DNA from: Faeciplasma sp900553675
GTDB lineage: Bacteria > Bacillota > Clostridia > Oscillospirales > Ruminococcaceae
Assembly (NCBI GenBank): GCA_958428235.1
Contig: CAUAFG010000011.1
Coordinates: forward strand, 16,673 to 80,672
Direction: 5' to 3'
Length of the DNA stretch: 64,000 nucleotides
A program made the position numbers and the translations under genes. Positions 41,228-49,023 of the stretch are shown here, piece by piece (position 1 is the stretch's first letter; each line of letters begins with the position of its first letter). The notes under the pieces are model-generated. The model was not told the origin of the DNA. It searched no databases and saw only the letters and a list, made by a program, of their open reading frames with translations.

Positions 41228-43201
41228 ATGGACAAAAAGCCATACCTGATTACAACGGCTATTGCTTACGCATCAAAAAAGCCCCATGTCGGCAACACCT
41301 ATGATGTAGTCTGCGCCGACGCGATAGCGAGGTTCAGGCGAATGCAGGGCTATGACGTATTCTTCCTTACCGGAACCGACGAACACGGTCAGAAGATCGA
41401 GGAGCTTGCCGCCGCTTCGGGAATCACTCCCAAGCAGCACGTTGATAACGTCGCCGGCGAGATAAAGCGCACCTGCGATATGCTGAACGTTTCCTATTCA
41501 AGATTTATTAGAACCACCGACGCCGATCACGAAAGGTGCGTTCAGAAGATATTCCGCAAGCTTTATGAACAGGGCGATATCTATAAGGGAGAATACGAGG
41601 GATGGTACTGCGTCCCCTGCGAAAGCTTCTTCACCGAAACCCAGCTTGTAGACGGCAAATGCCCCGACTGCGGCAGAGAGGTAAAGAAGGCAAAGGAAGA
41701 AGCATACTTCTTAAAGCTTTCAAAGTATCAGAAGCAGCTTGAGGAGCTTTTTGAAAGCAATCCCGATTTCATTCAGCCGGAATCCCGCAAAAAGGAAATG
41801 CTGAATAACTTTATAAAGCCCGGTTTGCAGGATTTGTGCATAACCCGTTCCTCTTTCAAGTGGGGAATACCGGTCGATTTCGACCCTAAGCACGTTGTTT
41901 ATGTATGGATTGATGCTCTTTCCAACTACATCTCGGGCTTGGGATATGACGTTGACAATCCCAGCGAACAATATAAATATTTCTGGCAGAACTGCACTCA
42001 TGTTATCGGCAAGGACATTTTAAGATTTCATTCGATTTACTGGATAGTAGAGCTTATGGCGCTGGGTCTGCCTCTGCCCAAGCAGATTTTTGCACACCCG
42101 TGGCTGCTTTTCGGCAAGGACAAGATGTCAAAGTCGGTGGGCAACACCATCTATGCCGACGAGCTTGTTGAAAAGTTCGGCGTTGACGCCACAAGGTACT
42201 ATATGCTCGCCGAAATGCCGTTTACCAACGACGGTTCCATCACCTACGAGGCTATTATCGACAGATACAATACTGACCTTGCGAATACTATAGGCAACCT
42301 TGTAAACCGCACCGTCGCGATGGTCAACAAGTATTTCGACGGCTATGTTGACGCTCCGCACGACAAGACCGAGCTTGACTATGATTTGGAAGCCAAGGCG
42401 GTCGAGGCGGCAAAGAGCATGGCGGCTCACTTCGACGGCTTTAAGCTTGCAGACGCCTGCGCCGATGTTTTGAACCTCGCGCGGCGCGCAAACAAATATA
42501 TCGATGAGACTGAGCCGTGGGCTTTGGCTAAGACCGAGGAAGGCAAAAAGCGCCTTGTAACCGTTTTGTACGAGCTTGTTGAGGCGATACGCTTTATAGG
42601 AATTCTGCTGGCACCCATCATGCCCGAAACCTCTAAAAAGATTCTTTCCGAGATCAACACCGACCTTGACGGCTTTGACACCCTTTGCGCTTTCGGCGGA
42701 TATGCCGCAGGCTCAAAGGTGGGCGTTGCCGAGCCGCTGTTTGCAAGAATCGACTCAAAGAAGCTTTTAGATGAGCTTAACGCCGAGATGGAAGCGGTTA
42801 AGGCTGCATTAAAGGCGGAAGCCGAGAAGAAGGCGAAAGAGCAAGAAGCTCAGGCAGAGCCGATAGTTCTGGCTCCCGAAATAGATATCAACGAGTTTAT
42901 GAAGGTAGAACTGCGCGCGGCGAAGATTTTGGAGTGCGAAAAGCTCGAAAAGTCGAAAAAGCTGCTTAAATTCAAGCTTGACGACGGCATCGGAACAAGG
43001 CAGGTTCTTTCCGGAATCGCCAAGTGGTACAATCCTGAGGATTTGGTCGGAAAGACGGTAGTGGTTGTAGCCAACCTTAAGCCTGCCAAGCTTGCGGGAG
43101 AGCTGTCCGAGGGAATGTTAGTCTGTGCAGAAATGCCTGACGGCAGCGCCAAACTGACGATTTTGGACGATTCAGTTCCCGCGGGGGCTAAGCTGAGATA
43201 A
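41228..43201 (+). CDS. metG: Methionine--tRNA ligase with C-terminal tRNA-binding domain
   Basis: 657 residues. The HIGH-type motif is AYASKKPHVGNTYD (about 13-26). A zinc knuckle is visible as CVPCESFFTETQLVDGKCPDCG. The KMSKS loop is GKDKMSKSVGNTIYADEL (about 297-314). After the anticodon-binding helices and a charged linker comes a C-terminal EMAP/Trbp111-like domain beginning INEFMKVELRAAKILECEKLE (about 556). It charges initiator and elongator tRNA-Met. Confidence 0.96.
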   Translation: MDKKPYLITTAIAYASKKPHVGNTYDVVCADAIARFRRMQGYDVFFLTGTDEHGQKIEELAAASGITPKQHVDNVAGEIKRTCDMLNVSYSRFIRTTDADHERCVQKIFRKLYEQGDIYKGEYEGWYCVPCESFFTETQLVDGKCPDCGREVKKAKEEAYFLKLSKYQKQLEELFESNPDFIQPESRKKEMLNNFIKPGLQDLCITRSSFKWGIPVDFDPKHVVYVWIDALSNYISGLGYDVDNPSEQYKYFWQNCTHVIGKDILRFHSIYWIVELMALGLPLPKQIFAHPWLLFGKDKMSKSVGNTIYADELVEKFGVDATRYYMLAEMPFTNDGSITYEAIIDRYNTDLANTIGNLVNRTVAMVNKYFDGYVDAPHDKTELDYDLEAKAVEAAKSMAAHFDGFKLADACADVLNLARRANKYIDETEPWALAKTEEGKKRLVTVLYELVEAIRFIGILLAPIMPETSKKILSEINTDLDGFDTLCAFGGYAAGSKVGVAEPLFARIDSKKLLDELNAEMEAVKAALKAEAEKKAKEQEAQAEPIVLAPEIDINEFMKVELRAAKILECEKLEKSKKLLKFKLDDGIGTRQVLSGIAKWYNPEDLVGKTVVVVANLKPAKLAGELSEGMLVCAEMPDGSAKLTILDDSVPAGAKLR

Positions 43202-43231
43202 GCTGATTGTTAATAAGTGTGGTATACCTAT

Positions 43232-43367
43232 GGGTGCCGCTCGAAGTTAGCGAGTACGGATAAGTTCGTTTGCGGCACCCCGACATTTGCCAATGGGCTG
43301 TAAGTAACAGCGGTTTTTGCAGATAGTTCATGCCGATAGTTTCTGCGTTCTCATCGGGGCAAATGTC
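43232..43367 (+). ncRNA. Candidate structured RNA between metG and tRNA-Arg
   Basis: Two long-range helices are visible. GGGTGCCGC (43232-43240) pairs with GCGGCACCC (43272-43280), and GACATTTGCC (43282-43291) pairs with GGCAAATGTC (43358-43367). Internal hairpins include CTCG/CGAG, GCTGT/ACAGC and GCAGA/TCTGC. It does not match tmRNA, SRP RNA, RNase P RNA or 6S RNA patterns that I know. No terminator separates it from tRNA-Arg, and the TATAAT at 43419 is too close to be that tRNA's promoter, so co-transcription is likely. Confidence 0.45.
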
Positions 43368-43426
43368 CGTAGTTTGGTTATTTGTGTGGTTTTGGAAGTT
43401 CGCTCAGTGAGCATTTAATATAATAT

Positions 43427-43501
43427 CTGTCCGTAGCTCAGTGGATAGAGCATTACGCTCCGACCGTATGCGCGCAGGTTCGATTCCTGTCGGACAGACC
43501 A
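43427..43501 (+). tRNA. tRNA-Arg (CCG)
   Basis: Acceptor CTGTCCG pairs with CGGACAG, D stem GCTC/GAGC, anticodon loop CTCCGAC with CCG, T loop GTTCGATTC and encoded CCA. The first base pair is C-G, which is unusual but complete. A terminator follows after three bases. Confidence 0.93.
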
Positions 43502-43504
43502 AAA

Positions 43505-43537
43505 AATATACCGTCTTTTTGGGCGGTATATTTTTTG
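43505..43537 (+). terminator. Terminator after tRNA-Arg
   Basis: AATATACCGTC and GGCGGTATATT pair with one G-U around T5-G, followed by a T-run. Confidence 0.85.
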
Positions 43538-43799
43538 ATATGTCTGATAGTCGCGAGAACCTGATGAAAATTGCGAAAAGGGAATAAGAGGGAGAGATAT
43601 AAAACGTAAGACGTCAGTTGCTTATTGGGCTTTGTGACATTTTGCACTAATAAATGATGAAACATTGTTAATATCGCCATATTATATTCGACATTTCTCG
43701 CGTTACAAAATGATTGAAATATGTAATATTATATTCAGATGATCATCAAATTAAGTGAACTAACTGGTAACATGGAATTACAAAAGGAGGAGTATAATT

Positions 43800-44231
43800 A
43801 TGAAACGCATTTTATCAGTATTGTTGGCAATGGCGATAGTTGTTTCTATGGCGGTTTATGTCAATGCATCTCATTTTACAGAAACTGAAGATAATAATTC
43901 AATGGCGAACGCCAATAGTGTTGATGTAGACTGCTTTTATGATGGAACGATTGGAAAACCTGGTGATGTAGATTATTTTATCTTTAAATCTCGTTGTTCT
44001 GATAAGATTCTTATAAGATTATCATCGTATCAGAACGATGAAAAATATCTACTTTCGATAAGGGATTCTAACGATAATGTTCTTCAAGTTGGGGATAGCC
44101 TGGGCAATCAATCATGCATTACTTACAACTGTGCAGCTGGAGCTACATATTATATAGTTGTTAGTGGTGCAACTATGCTGGAGGAATCAGCTATACACTT
44201 GATCTTGTATCAAAAAACTACTTGTATATGA
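43800..44231 (+). CDS. Secreted metalloprotease, N-terminal half (signal peptide and PPC-like domain)
   Basis: 143 residues as read. A signal peptide (MKRILSVLLAMAIVVSMAVYVNA, cleaved near residue 23, written here only as start MKRILSVLL and end YVNA) is followed by ETEDNNSMANANSVDVD and a beta-sandwich ending GATYYIVVSGAT, the pattern of a peptidase pre-C-terminal domain. After about residue 125 the frame yields an unnatural tail (MLEESAIHLIL). The -1 frame yields NYAGGISYTLDLVSKNYLY and runs into the protease ORF, so a single-base loss near 44165-44175 has split one gene. The segment is AT-rich compared with its neighbours. AAAGGAGGAG precedes the ATG. Confidence 0.7.
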   Translation: MKRILSVLLAMAIVVSMAVYVNASHFTETEDNNSMANANSVDVDCFYDGTIGKPGDVDYFIFKSRCSDKILIRLSSYQNDEKYLLSIRDSNDNVLQVGDSLGNQSCITYNCAAGATYYIVVSGATMLEESAIHLILYQKTTCI

Positions 44232-45181
44232 ACCCGAGTAGTTCAACGTCAAAGCTCTTAGTTAATGTAGATCAAAGTATCTCCAACTATGGTCTTGATT
44301 ATCACCTTTCAACAGCACTAAATTCTTGGAGGGATGCCACTGCTTCACTTGTAGATATTACTACTACGAATTCATCACAGAACACACGAAATACTATATA
44401 TGCAGGTGATTATAACGATGCGTGGTATGGAATGTGTTTATCGTATCCAAATTCATCGGGTGGACTTTCATATTTTACAATTCAAATCAATAATAGGTCT
44501 TTGACAAATGCACCTAATACGACCTCAAAGTTCAATTATTTTCTTAGTACTATAACGCATGAATTTGGACACCCGCTTGGCTTAGCGGACAATCCGGTTA
44601 CAAATTCAGAATCATTGATGAAACATAATCGAAATAGGAATATTATTTATGCTCCTACGTTTTTTGATATAACGGCAATATATGAGAAGTACCCAAGGAT
44701 GTATGCAACTAACACAAGCCAAGCTTCTTTACATGGCGAAATAAATACTAACGGTATAGAAACGTGTCAAATATATACCGACTACATGGTGTATGAGAAT
44801 TCATCAGATCTATATAATAAAGCAGACTTAATAATTGTGTGTGAACCTACTAACAGTTATCAAAGCTCTGAGCTGGTTGGAAACAATAATTTAGCCTATA
44901 CTTTTACTGATGTCGCTGTGAAAAGTGTTATTAAAGGCAACGGTGATGTTTCTAATATAACTGTAAAGCAATTAGGAGGCTTCATTAATGGATGTAAATA
45001 CTTGAGTGATGATGTTGAGTATCTTTCATGTGGAAATAAGTATTTATTGTTCTTGGAAGTATATGAAGATGGCACTGCATCATTAATTAATCCAGTTCAG
45101 GGAATGTACTATTATAACAACAATAGTGCAGTTGCACGAAATAGTTCAGATGCTCTTGATATATCAGACTTATTACTATGA
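44222..45181 (+). CDS. Metzincin-type metalloprotease, C-terminal part of the frameshifted gene
   Basis: 319 residues from a TTG, but no ribosome binding site is present. The frame is open further upstream to about 44165, where it fits the end of the PPC-like domain. The zinc motif HEFGHPLGLAD (HEXXHXXGXXD, first His codon at 44558) and the downstream SLMKHNR, a likely Met-turn, define a metzincin of matrixin/snapalysin style. About 170 residues of uncharacterised C-terminus follow. As written, the catalytic half lacks a secretion signal, so activity requires either a correct sequence without the frameshift or ribosomal slippage. Confidence 0.7.
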   Translation: MYMNPSSSTSKLLVNVDQSISNYGLDYHLSTALNSWRDATASLVDITTTNSSQNTRNTIYAGDYNDAWYGMCLSYPNSSGGLSYFTIQINNRSLTNAPNTTSKFNYFLSTITHEFGHPLGLADNPVTNSESLMKHNRNRNIIYAPTFFDITAIYEKYPRMYATNTSQASLHGEINTNGIETCQIYTDYMVYENSSDLYNKADLIIVCEPTNSYQSSELVGNNNLAYTFTDVAVKSVIKGNGDVSNITVKQLGGFINGCKYLSDDVEYLSCGNKYLLFLEVYEDGTASLINPVQGMYYYNNNSAVARNSSDALDISDLLL

Positions 45182-45312
45182 CCTTGGATGATGCTATCCT
45201 GAAGCTTTTCACCTATCGCGGGCTTAGAAATGAGAGCATTGCACATGGCAAGGGAATACGCGAAAGTGTCCAAACGTCTGATTCCAGACTTTTGCGGGTG
45301 TGTTTTACCTAA
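45178..45312 (+). CDS. Possible 44-residue overlapping ORF or gene remnant
   Basis: ATG at 45178 overlaps the protease stop (ATGA). The frame encodes MTLDDAILKLFTYRGLRN and ends at TAA 45310-45312. Codon use is more GC-rich than the protease and the peptide has a natural helical look with an RN-ESIAH segment. No domain is assigned. It may be a decayed fragment of a longer gene. Confidence 0.3.
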   Translation: MTLDDAILKLFTYRGLRNESIAHGKGIRESVQTSDSRLLRVCFT

Positions 45313-45396
45313 ATGAACAATACGTACATTCGGACATTAAACTAACACCATTGAGTATAATTTCAAACTTAAAATTCTGAATTTTCTAAAAAACGA

Positions 45397-45425
45397 TTGA
45401 CAATTCCTTAATAATGTGTAATAAT
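45397..45425 (+). promoter_or_regulatory. Promoter of the lipoprotein gene
   Basis: TTGACA (45397-45402) and AATAAT (45420-45425) are 17 bases apart, about 50 bases before the ATG at 45474. Confidence 0.6.
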
Positions 45426-45473
45426 TAATATAATCAAAAAGACTAATGCCATGCCCCGGAGGTGCTCAATCCT

Positions 45474-46250
45474 ATGAAAAGCCGACTTTTACTAATGCTA
45501 ATACCCATTTTTGCAATCCTTGCCTGCTCTTGCTCGAACAATGCCGACGACATTCGTGAGGGTGTCTCCCAAGTGACAGAGCCGCCGGTTGTTGAGGCTG
45601 CGGACGTTATTTCGGGAGATACGAGTACCGCGGGCATGGACGAATCCCAAACAACACAGACAGAAGCTGTGACCGAGGCGACGGAGGCAGTATCAACAAT
45701 ATCTCCGACCACCGAAGCAACTACTGAGGCGACCACCCAAGCGACCATGGCATCGACGAATCCTACAACACAGCCCACCACCATGGCAGTAACTGCACCT
45801 ACCACCAAGTCGGCTGCAAAGTCCACAAAAGCAGCTGCAACCTCGGCGACGAATTCCGCACCATCCGATACTGCCACTTCGGAGAATGAGGATAGTGTTG
45901 TGCTTGACGACGAGGAAGAGGTCTTAGAGCCGGTTGTATGCGGGATGATTACCCATGTTGACGAGCAGTACACCGACTATATCATCTATCAAGGTGTGGT
46001 TTACATCAGCTTTGCGGGGCATCCGTATGGCGGCGTGGACGGTTTTTACAACAACCTTTACATCCCCGGCGACAAGCTTATGGAGATATCAGTGGTCAGC
46101 AGCAACAGGGAGCTGGCAGAGCTTTCCGACGGTACGGCATCTGTGCTGCCGGTCGGAACGGAGATTTATACCTGTCAGAACCAGTGGGAGTTTATACTTG
46201 CGCTGGTTGGTGAGGAGTATATTCCGTATTTTGGAATTAGGGAAGGATAA
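45474..46250 (+). CDS. Lipoprotein with Thr-rich linker, function unknown
   Basis: 258 residues from ATG 45474 (GGAGGTG upstream). A lipoprotein signal ends in the lipobox ILAC. A long Thr/Ala/Glu/Pro-rich spacer (about 35-135) resembles cell-wall-spanning linkers. A compact C-terminal domain (about 155-258) contains GMITHVDEQYTDYIIYQGVVY and YGGVDGFYNNLYIPGD. I do not recognise that domain. Confidence 0.65.
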   Translation: MKSRLLLMLIPIFAILACSCSNNADDIREGVSQVTEPPVVEAADVISGDTSTAGMDESQTTQTEAVTEATEAVSTISPTTEATTEATTQATMASTNPTTQPTTMAVTAPTTKSAAKSTKAAATSATNSAPSDTATSENEDSVVLDDEEEVLEPVVCGMITHVDEQYTDYIIYQGVVYISFAGHPYGGVDGFYNNLYIPGDKLMEISVVSSNRELAELSDGTASVLPVGTEIYTCQNQWEFILALVGEEYIPYFGIREG

Positions 46251-46267
46251 GCGTTTTTCGATAATTA

Positions 46268-46311
46268 CAACACCCCGTCGCAGAAGTCATCAGGCTTTGC
46301 GGCGGGGTTGA
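46268..46311 (+). terminator. Terminator after the lipoprotein gene
   Basis: CAACACCCCGTCGCAGAAG and CTTTGCGGCGGGGTTG form a long stem. The descending arm runs into the TTGACT of the next promoter. Confidence 0.6.
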
Positions 46312-46336
46312 CTTTTAATTAAGCCGGTGCTATAAT
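46308..46336 (+). promoter_or_regulatory. Promoter of the Nudix gene
   Basis: TTGACT (46308-46313) and TATAAT (46331-46336) are 17 bases apart. The upstream ATG at 46335 falls inside the -10 box, which rules it out as the start. Confidence 0.75.
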
Positions 46337-46370
46337 GTCAAAACAACAATTTTACGGAGGCGATTTTATT

Positions 46371-46856
46371 ATGCAGGACTGCTGCTTTACAAGTGACAAC
46401 AACTGGTTCAGATACCGTGCGGCGGCGATTATCGTCGAGGACGGCTGTGTGCTGTTTATCGGCAACAAAAATGAGGACTACCTTTATTCGGTCGGCGGGG
46501 GAGTACATATGGGTGAGACTGCCGAGGACGCCGTTAAGCGGGAGGTCTTTGAGGAGACCGGCGTCCGGTATGAAATCGACCGTCTGGCGGTTATCCACGA
46601 AAATTTCTTTAACGAAAACACCGGCTCGCTTAAAGGGCTTGAATGTCACGAAATCGCGCTTTATTACCTGATGAAGCCGCGCGGCGAAAAGGTGACGGAA
46701 TCGAACAGCTACACCGTTGGTCACACCAAGGAGGAGCTGCACTGGATCCCTATTGAAGAGCTTGGGAAGTATAAAGCTTTTCCGAGCTTTATGCATGACT
46801 ATCTAACAAGCGAGCATACCGGAATTGAGCATATTGTTACGGACGAAAGGAAATAA
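46371..46856 (+). CDS. Nudix hydrolase
   Basis: 161 residues from ATG 46371 with GGAGG ten bases upstream. The Nudix box GGGVHMGETAEDAVKREVFEETGV fits GX5EX7REUXEEXGU, covering about residues 42-65. It hydrolyses a nucleoside-diphosphate-linked substrate with Mg2+; the substrate is not identifiable. The C-terminal KEELHWIPIEELGKYKAFPSF is typical of the family. Confidence 0.88.
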   Translation: MQDCCFTSDNNWFRYRAAAIIVEDGCVLFIGNKNEDYLYSVGGGVHMGETAEDAVKREVFEETGVRYEIDRLAVIHENFFNENTGSLKGLECHEIALYYLMKPRGEKVTESNSYTVGHTKEELHWIPIEELGKYKAFPSFMHDYLTSEHTGIEHIVTDERK

Positions 46857-46906
46857 TCCTTGATTTTAGTGTAATGTAAGGGCAAAATGTTGATTTTGAC
46901 CGCATT

Positions 46907-46921
46907 TTAACATGATGTTAA
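46907..46921. promoter_or_regulatory. Perfect 15-base palindrome, likely operator of the HTH gene
   Basis: TTAACATGATGTTAA has two perfect 7-base arms around G. It lies ten bases before the -35 of the HTH gene promoter. Autoregulation by the XRE-type protein is inferred. Confidence 0.5.
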
Positions 46922-46931
46922 CACCCATTGC

Positions 46932-46960
46932 TTGCTAATATCCCAAAAATCGTGTAAAAT
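46932..46960 (+). promoter_or_regulatory. Promoter of the HTH gene
   Basis: TTGCTA (46932-46937) and TAAAAT (46955-46960) are 17 bases apart. Confidence 0.55.
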
Positions 46961-47006
46961 GACCTTGTTGCAACAAACAATTATCCACGAAAGGAAGATG
47001 ATAAAA

Positions 47007-47546
47007 ATGCTTGGTGATAATCTTAAAAAGCTCCGCCAATCTCGCGGGCTTAGTCAGGAGGAGATGGCTGGGAAGCTGAACGTTGTCCGCCAGACCGTTT
47101 CAAAATGGGAAAAGGGCTTGTCCGTCCCCGATTCGGAAATGCTTATGGAGATTGCAAGGCAGTTTGAGATTCCGGTGTCTACGCTTTTGGGAGAAACTCC
47201 CGGGCTGGAGGACGAAGCAAGCGATATGCGCATCGTGCTTGAAAAGCTCACCCTTATAAACGAACAGCTTGCAAGGAGCGCGCAGGCAAAGCGCAGGGCA
47301 CTTCGGGCGGTGTGCATATCCGTTATTGCTATTGCGGGGATGTATCTGGTACTTGATTTATTGATAAATTGTCTGCCGGTTTTTGTTAATAATGTTGAGG
47401 CGAGTTCAATCGGCATAATCGGCGGGGCAGACGGTCCTACGGCGATTTTTGTGTCGGAAATTTTCGGTCATCCATTGGCATTTATTGTATTGGCTGCCGC
47501 GCTGATAGCCGCAGTCGCGGGGCTGGTTTATACAAGAAAGAAGTAA
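47007..47546 (+). CDS. XRE-family HTH protein with C-terminal membrane segments and a GIIGGADGPT motif
   Basis: 179 residues from ATG 47007 (AAAGGAAG ten bases upstream). The helix-turn-helix covers 1-60 (LGDNLKKLRQSRGLSQEEMAGKLNVVRQTVSKWEKG). A short linker is followed by two hydrophobic segments (about 96-116 and 150-173). Between them is ASSIGIIGGADGPTAIFVS, which resembles the signature of the sodium-pumping decarboxylase beta subunit. It may be a membrane-tethered regulator. Confidence 0.8.
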   Translation: MLGDNLKKLRQSRGLSQEEMAGKLNVVRQTVSKWEKGLSVPDSEMLMEIARQFEIPVSTLLGETPGLEDEASDMRIVLEKLTLINEQLARSAQAKRRALRAVCISVIAIAGMYLVLDLLINCLPVFVNNVEASSIGIIGGADGPTAIFVSEIFGHPLAFIVLAAALIAAVAGLVYTRKK

Positions 47547-47552
47547 AAAACT

Positions 47553-47587
47553 AACCGTCTGTCGGGACAATCTTCCGGCAGACGGTT
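47553..47587. terminator. Bidirectional terminator
   Basis: AACCGTCTGTCGG (47553-47565) pairs with CCGGCAGACGGTT (47575-47587), with one G-U, between the convergent HTH and GNAT genes. Confidence 0.75.
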
Positions 47588-47628
47588 TGATTTATCTAAA
47601 AACAGTTCGGTTAATGCAACCTTTTAGA

Positions 47629-48153
47629 TTAAAAATTCAATTCAAATAGCTGGAATGTCGGGATATCCTCAAATCCTCTGTTTAGATCCTTTTCGCCGGC
47701 ATACTTAAATCCAGCCTTTTCGTAAAGCCTTTTTGCCGGTATGTTTTCGGGGACGATATCCAGTCTGACCGCTTTATAGCCCTCGTTTTTGGCTTTTTCT
47801 ATGCAGAACTCCACCATTTTTGTGCCGATACCCTCGCCGTAGTGCTTAACGGCAACTGCCAGCGAGTGGATGACGGCGTATTCACCCTCGTTAAGTTCAA
47901 CCTCCCAGTCGCCATTTTCGTATGCTCCCTGAGGGTCGGCGTTGTATATGAACGCCCCGACGATTTCGTCGCCCTCCATGCATACATACTGAGTTCCGGC
48001 GTTTATCGCCGCGCGTATGCTTTCCTCACCAGGATATACCCCCGGAGTCCACTTGGGATAGTTTATATGTGAATCAAGATATGTAGTAACGCCGAGATAA
48101 AACTCTGTTAGCGCACCCAGCATTTCCATATCACTTTTGAAGATTCTTAAATT
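47629..48153 (-). CDS. GNAT family N-acetyltransferase
   Basis: 174 residues from ATG 48153 (MNLRIFKSDMEML). Motif A is VIHSLAVAVKHYGEGIGTKMVEFCIEKAKNEG, where the pyrophosphate loop Q/RxxGxG/A is replaced by HYGEGIG. Motif B is AVRLDIVPENIPAKRLYEKAGF. It transfers an acyl group from acetyl-CoA; the substrate is unknown. It is a single gene facing the HTH gene. Confidence 0.85.
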   Translation of the reverse strand, partial: NLRIFKSDMEMLGALTEFYLGVTTYLDSHINYPKWTPGVYPGEESIRAAINAGTQYVCMEGDEIVGAFIYNADPQGAYENGDWEVELNEGEYAVIHSLAVAVKHYGEGIGTKMVEFCIEKAKNEGYKAVRLDIVPENIPAKRLYEKAGFKYAGEKDLNRGFEDIPTFQLFELNF

Positions 48154-48195
48154 CATTTTTCTTACATTCCTTTCCGAGACCGGCTGAACCCACAT

Positions 48196-48531
48196 ACTTT
48201 CGCGGGGCGGGCAGTCCCAAATAAAACAATTATTGATATTTTATCACATGACAGACCTACTGTCAACTAAAAATGCTTGAAATATAGACGTTTTCGTGAT
48301 ACAATAGATTGATAGAGATATAATACTAATTCCCAACCACCCTATAGTCAAATCAAGCAATAAATCCCGGCATAAGCCGGAATTAATTGTCGCTAAAATA
48401 AGCCCACTCTGCGTCAAGCAACCTTGCAATACAGCAAGTATTACTGCGGTCGCTTTCCTTGATTGGTCTTATTTTATCTGTCGGCTTTGGCTACAGGCTG
48501 ATTGAGAATTAGTATAAAACGGGGGAACACA
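48196..48531. other. 336-base intergenic region
   Basis: Divergent promoter space between the GNAT and 48532 genes. A small stem (CCGGCATAAGCCGG) lies at 48367-48380. On the minus strand there is a short open stretch (SNTCCIARLLDAEWAYF) with no start codon. Nothing else is recognisable. Confidence 0.4.
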
Positions 48532-49002
48532 ATGGGACGTCTCGGATTTTCATATGTGGGGCTGACATTTCTTGCCATGCTTTTTATCCCCAACATTATA
48601 TGGGCAAAGAATCAGCCGCAGGGGTATAATCCCGAAAATGAAAACAGAATACTTTTAGCTTTTGAAAGGCTGGGCGAGGCTCTGACAACAACGCTTGCGT
48701 TGATTTTTGACGATTTCAATTTCCACGGCTTAACGGCATGGGGCCTGTGGCTTGCCGCGGCGTTTGTGCTGATGGTGATGTATGAGCTTTGGTGGGTGAG
48801 ATACTTTCGCAGCGAGCGGAAATTGTCCGATTTTTACTCGGGTTTTATGGGAATCCCGCTTGCCGGAGCGACCTTGCCTGTTGCCGCGTTCTTCCTTTTA
48901 GGCATATACGGCAGGGTGATATGGCTGTGTATCGCCGCAATAATTTTAGGAATAGGACATATCGGGATACATTATCAGCACAGCAGGGAAATCAAACGGT
49001 AA
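48532..49002 (+). CDS. Four-helix integral membrane protein, function unknown
   Basis: 156 residues from ATG 48532, with a GGGGG site upstream. Hydrophobic segments lie near 5-22, 66-86, 111-128 and 131-148. A basic loop RYFRSERKLSDFYSGFMGIPLAG is between the second and third. It ends 21 bases before the thioesterase gene and is probably co-transcribed with it. Not recognised. Confidence 0.6.
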   Translation: MGRLGFSYVGLTFLAMLFIPNIIWAKNQPQGYNPENENRILLAFERLGEALTTTLALIFDDFNFHGLTAWGLWLAAAFVLMVMYELWWVRYFRSERKLSDFYSGFMGIPLAGATLPVAAFFLLGIYGRVIWLCIAAIILGIGHIGIHYQHSREIKR

Positions 49003-49023
49003 AAAAGCTTTTGGAGGATAGAC

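Noticed and set aside
43419..43424. TATAAT as the -10 of tRNA-Arg
   Set aside because: It ends two bases before the mature tRNA; transcription would start inside the tRNA.
44211..44218. A6 run as a programmed -1 slippage site in the metalloprotease gene
   Set aside because: The correct-looking frame is already needed about 40 bases upstream (AGGISYTLDLV), so slippage at the A-run would not restore the domain.
46335..46370. ATG 46335 as the Nudix start
   Set aside because: It falls inside the TATAAT -10 box of a well-spaced promoter; ATG 46371 has GGAGG in front.
48386..48475. Minus-strand fragment SNTCCIARLLDAEWAYF
   Set aside because: It reads like natural protein but has a stop upstream and no start codon; at most a remnant.
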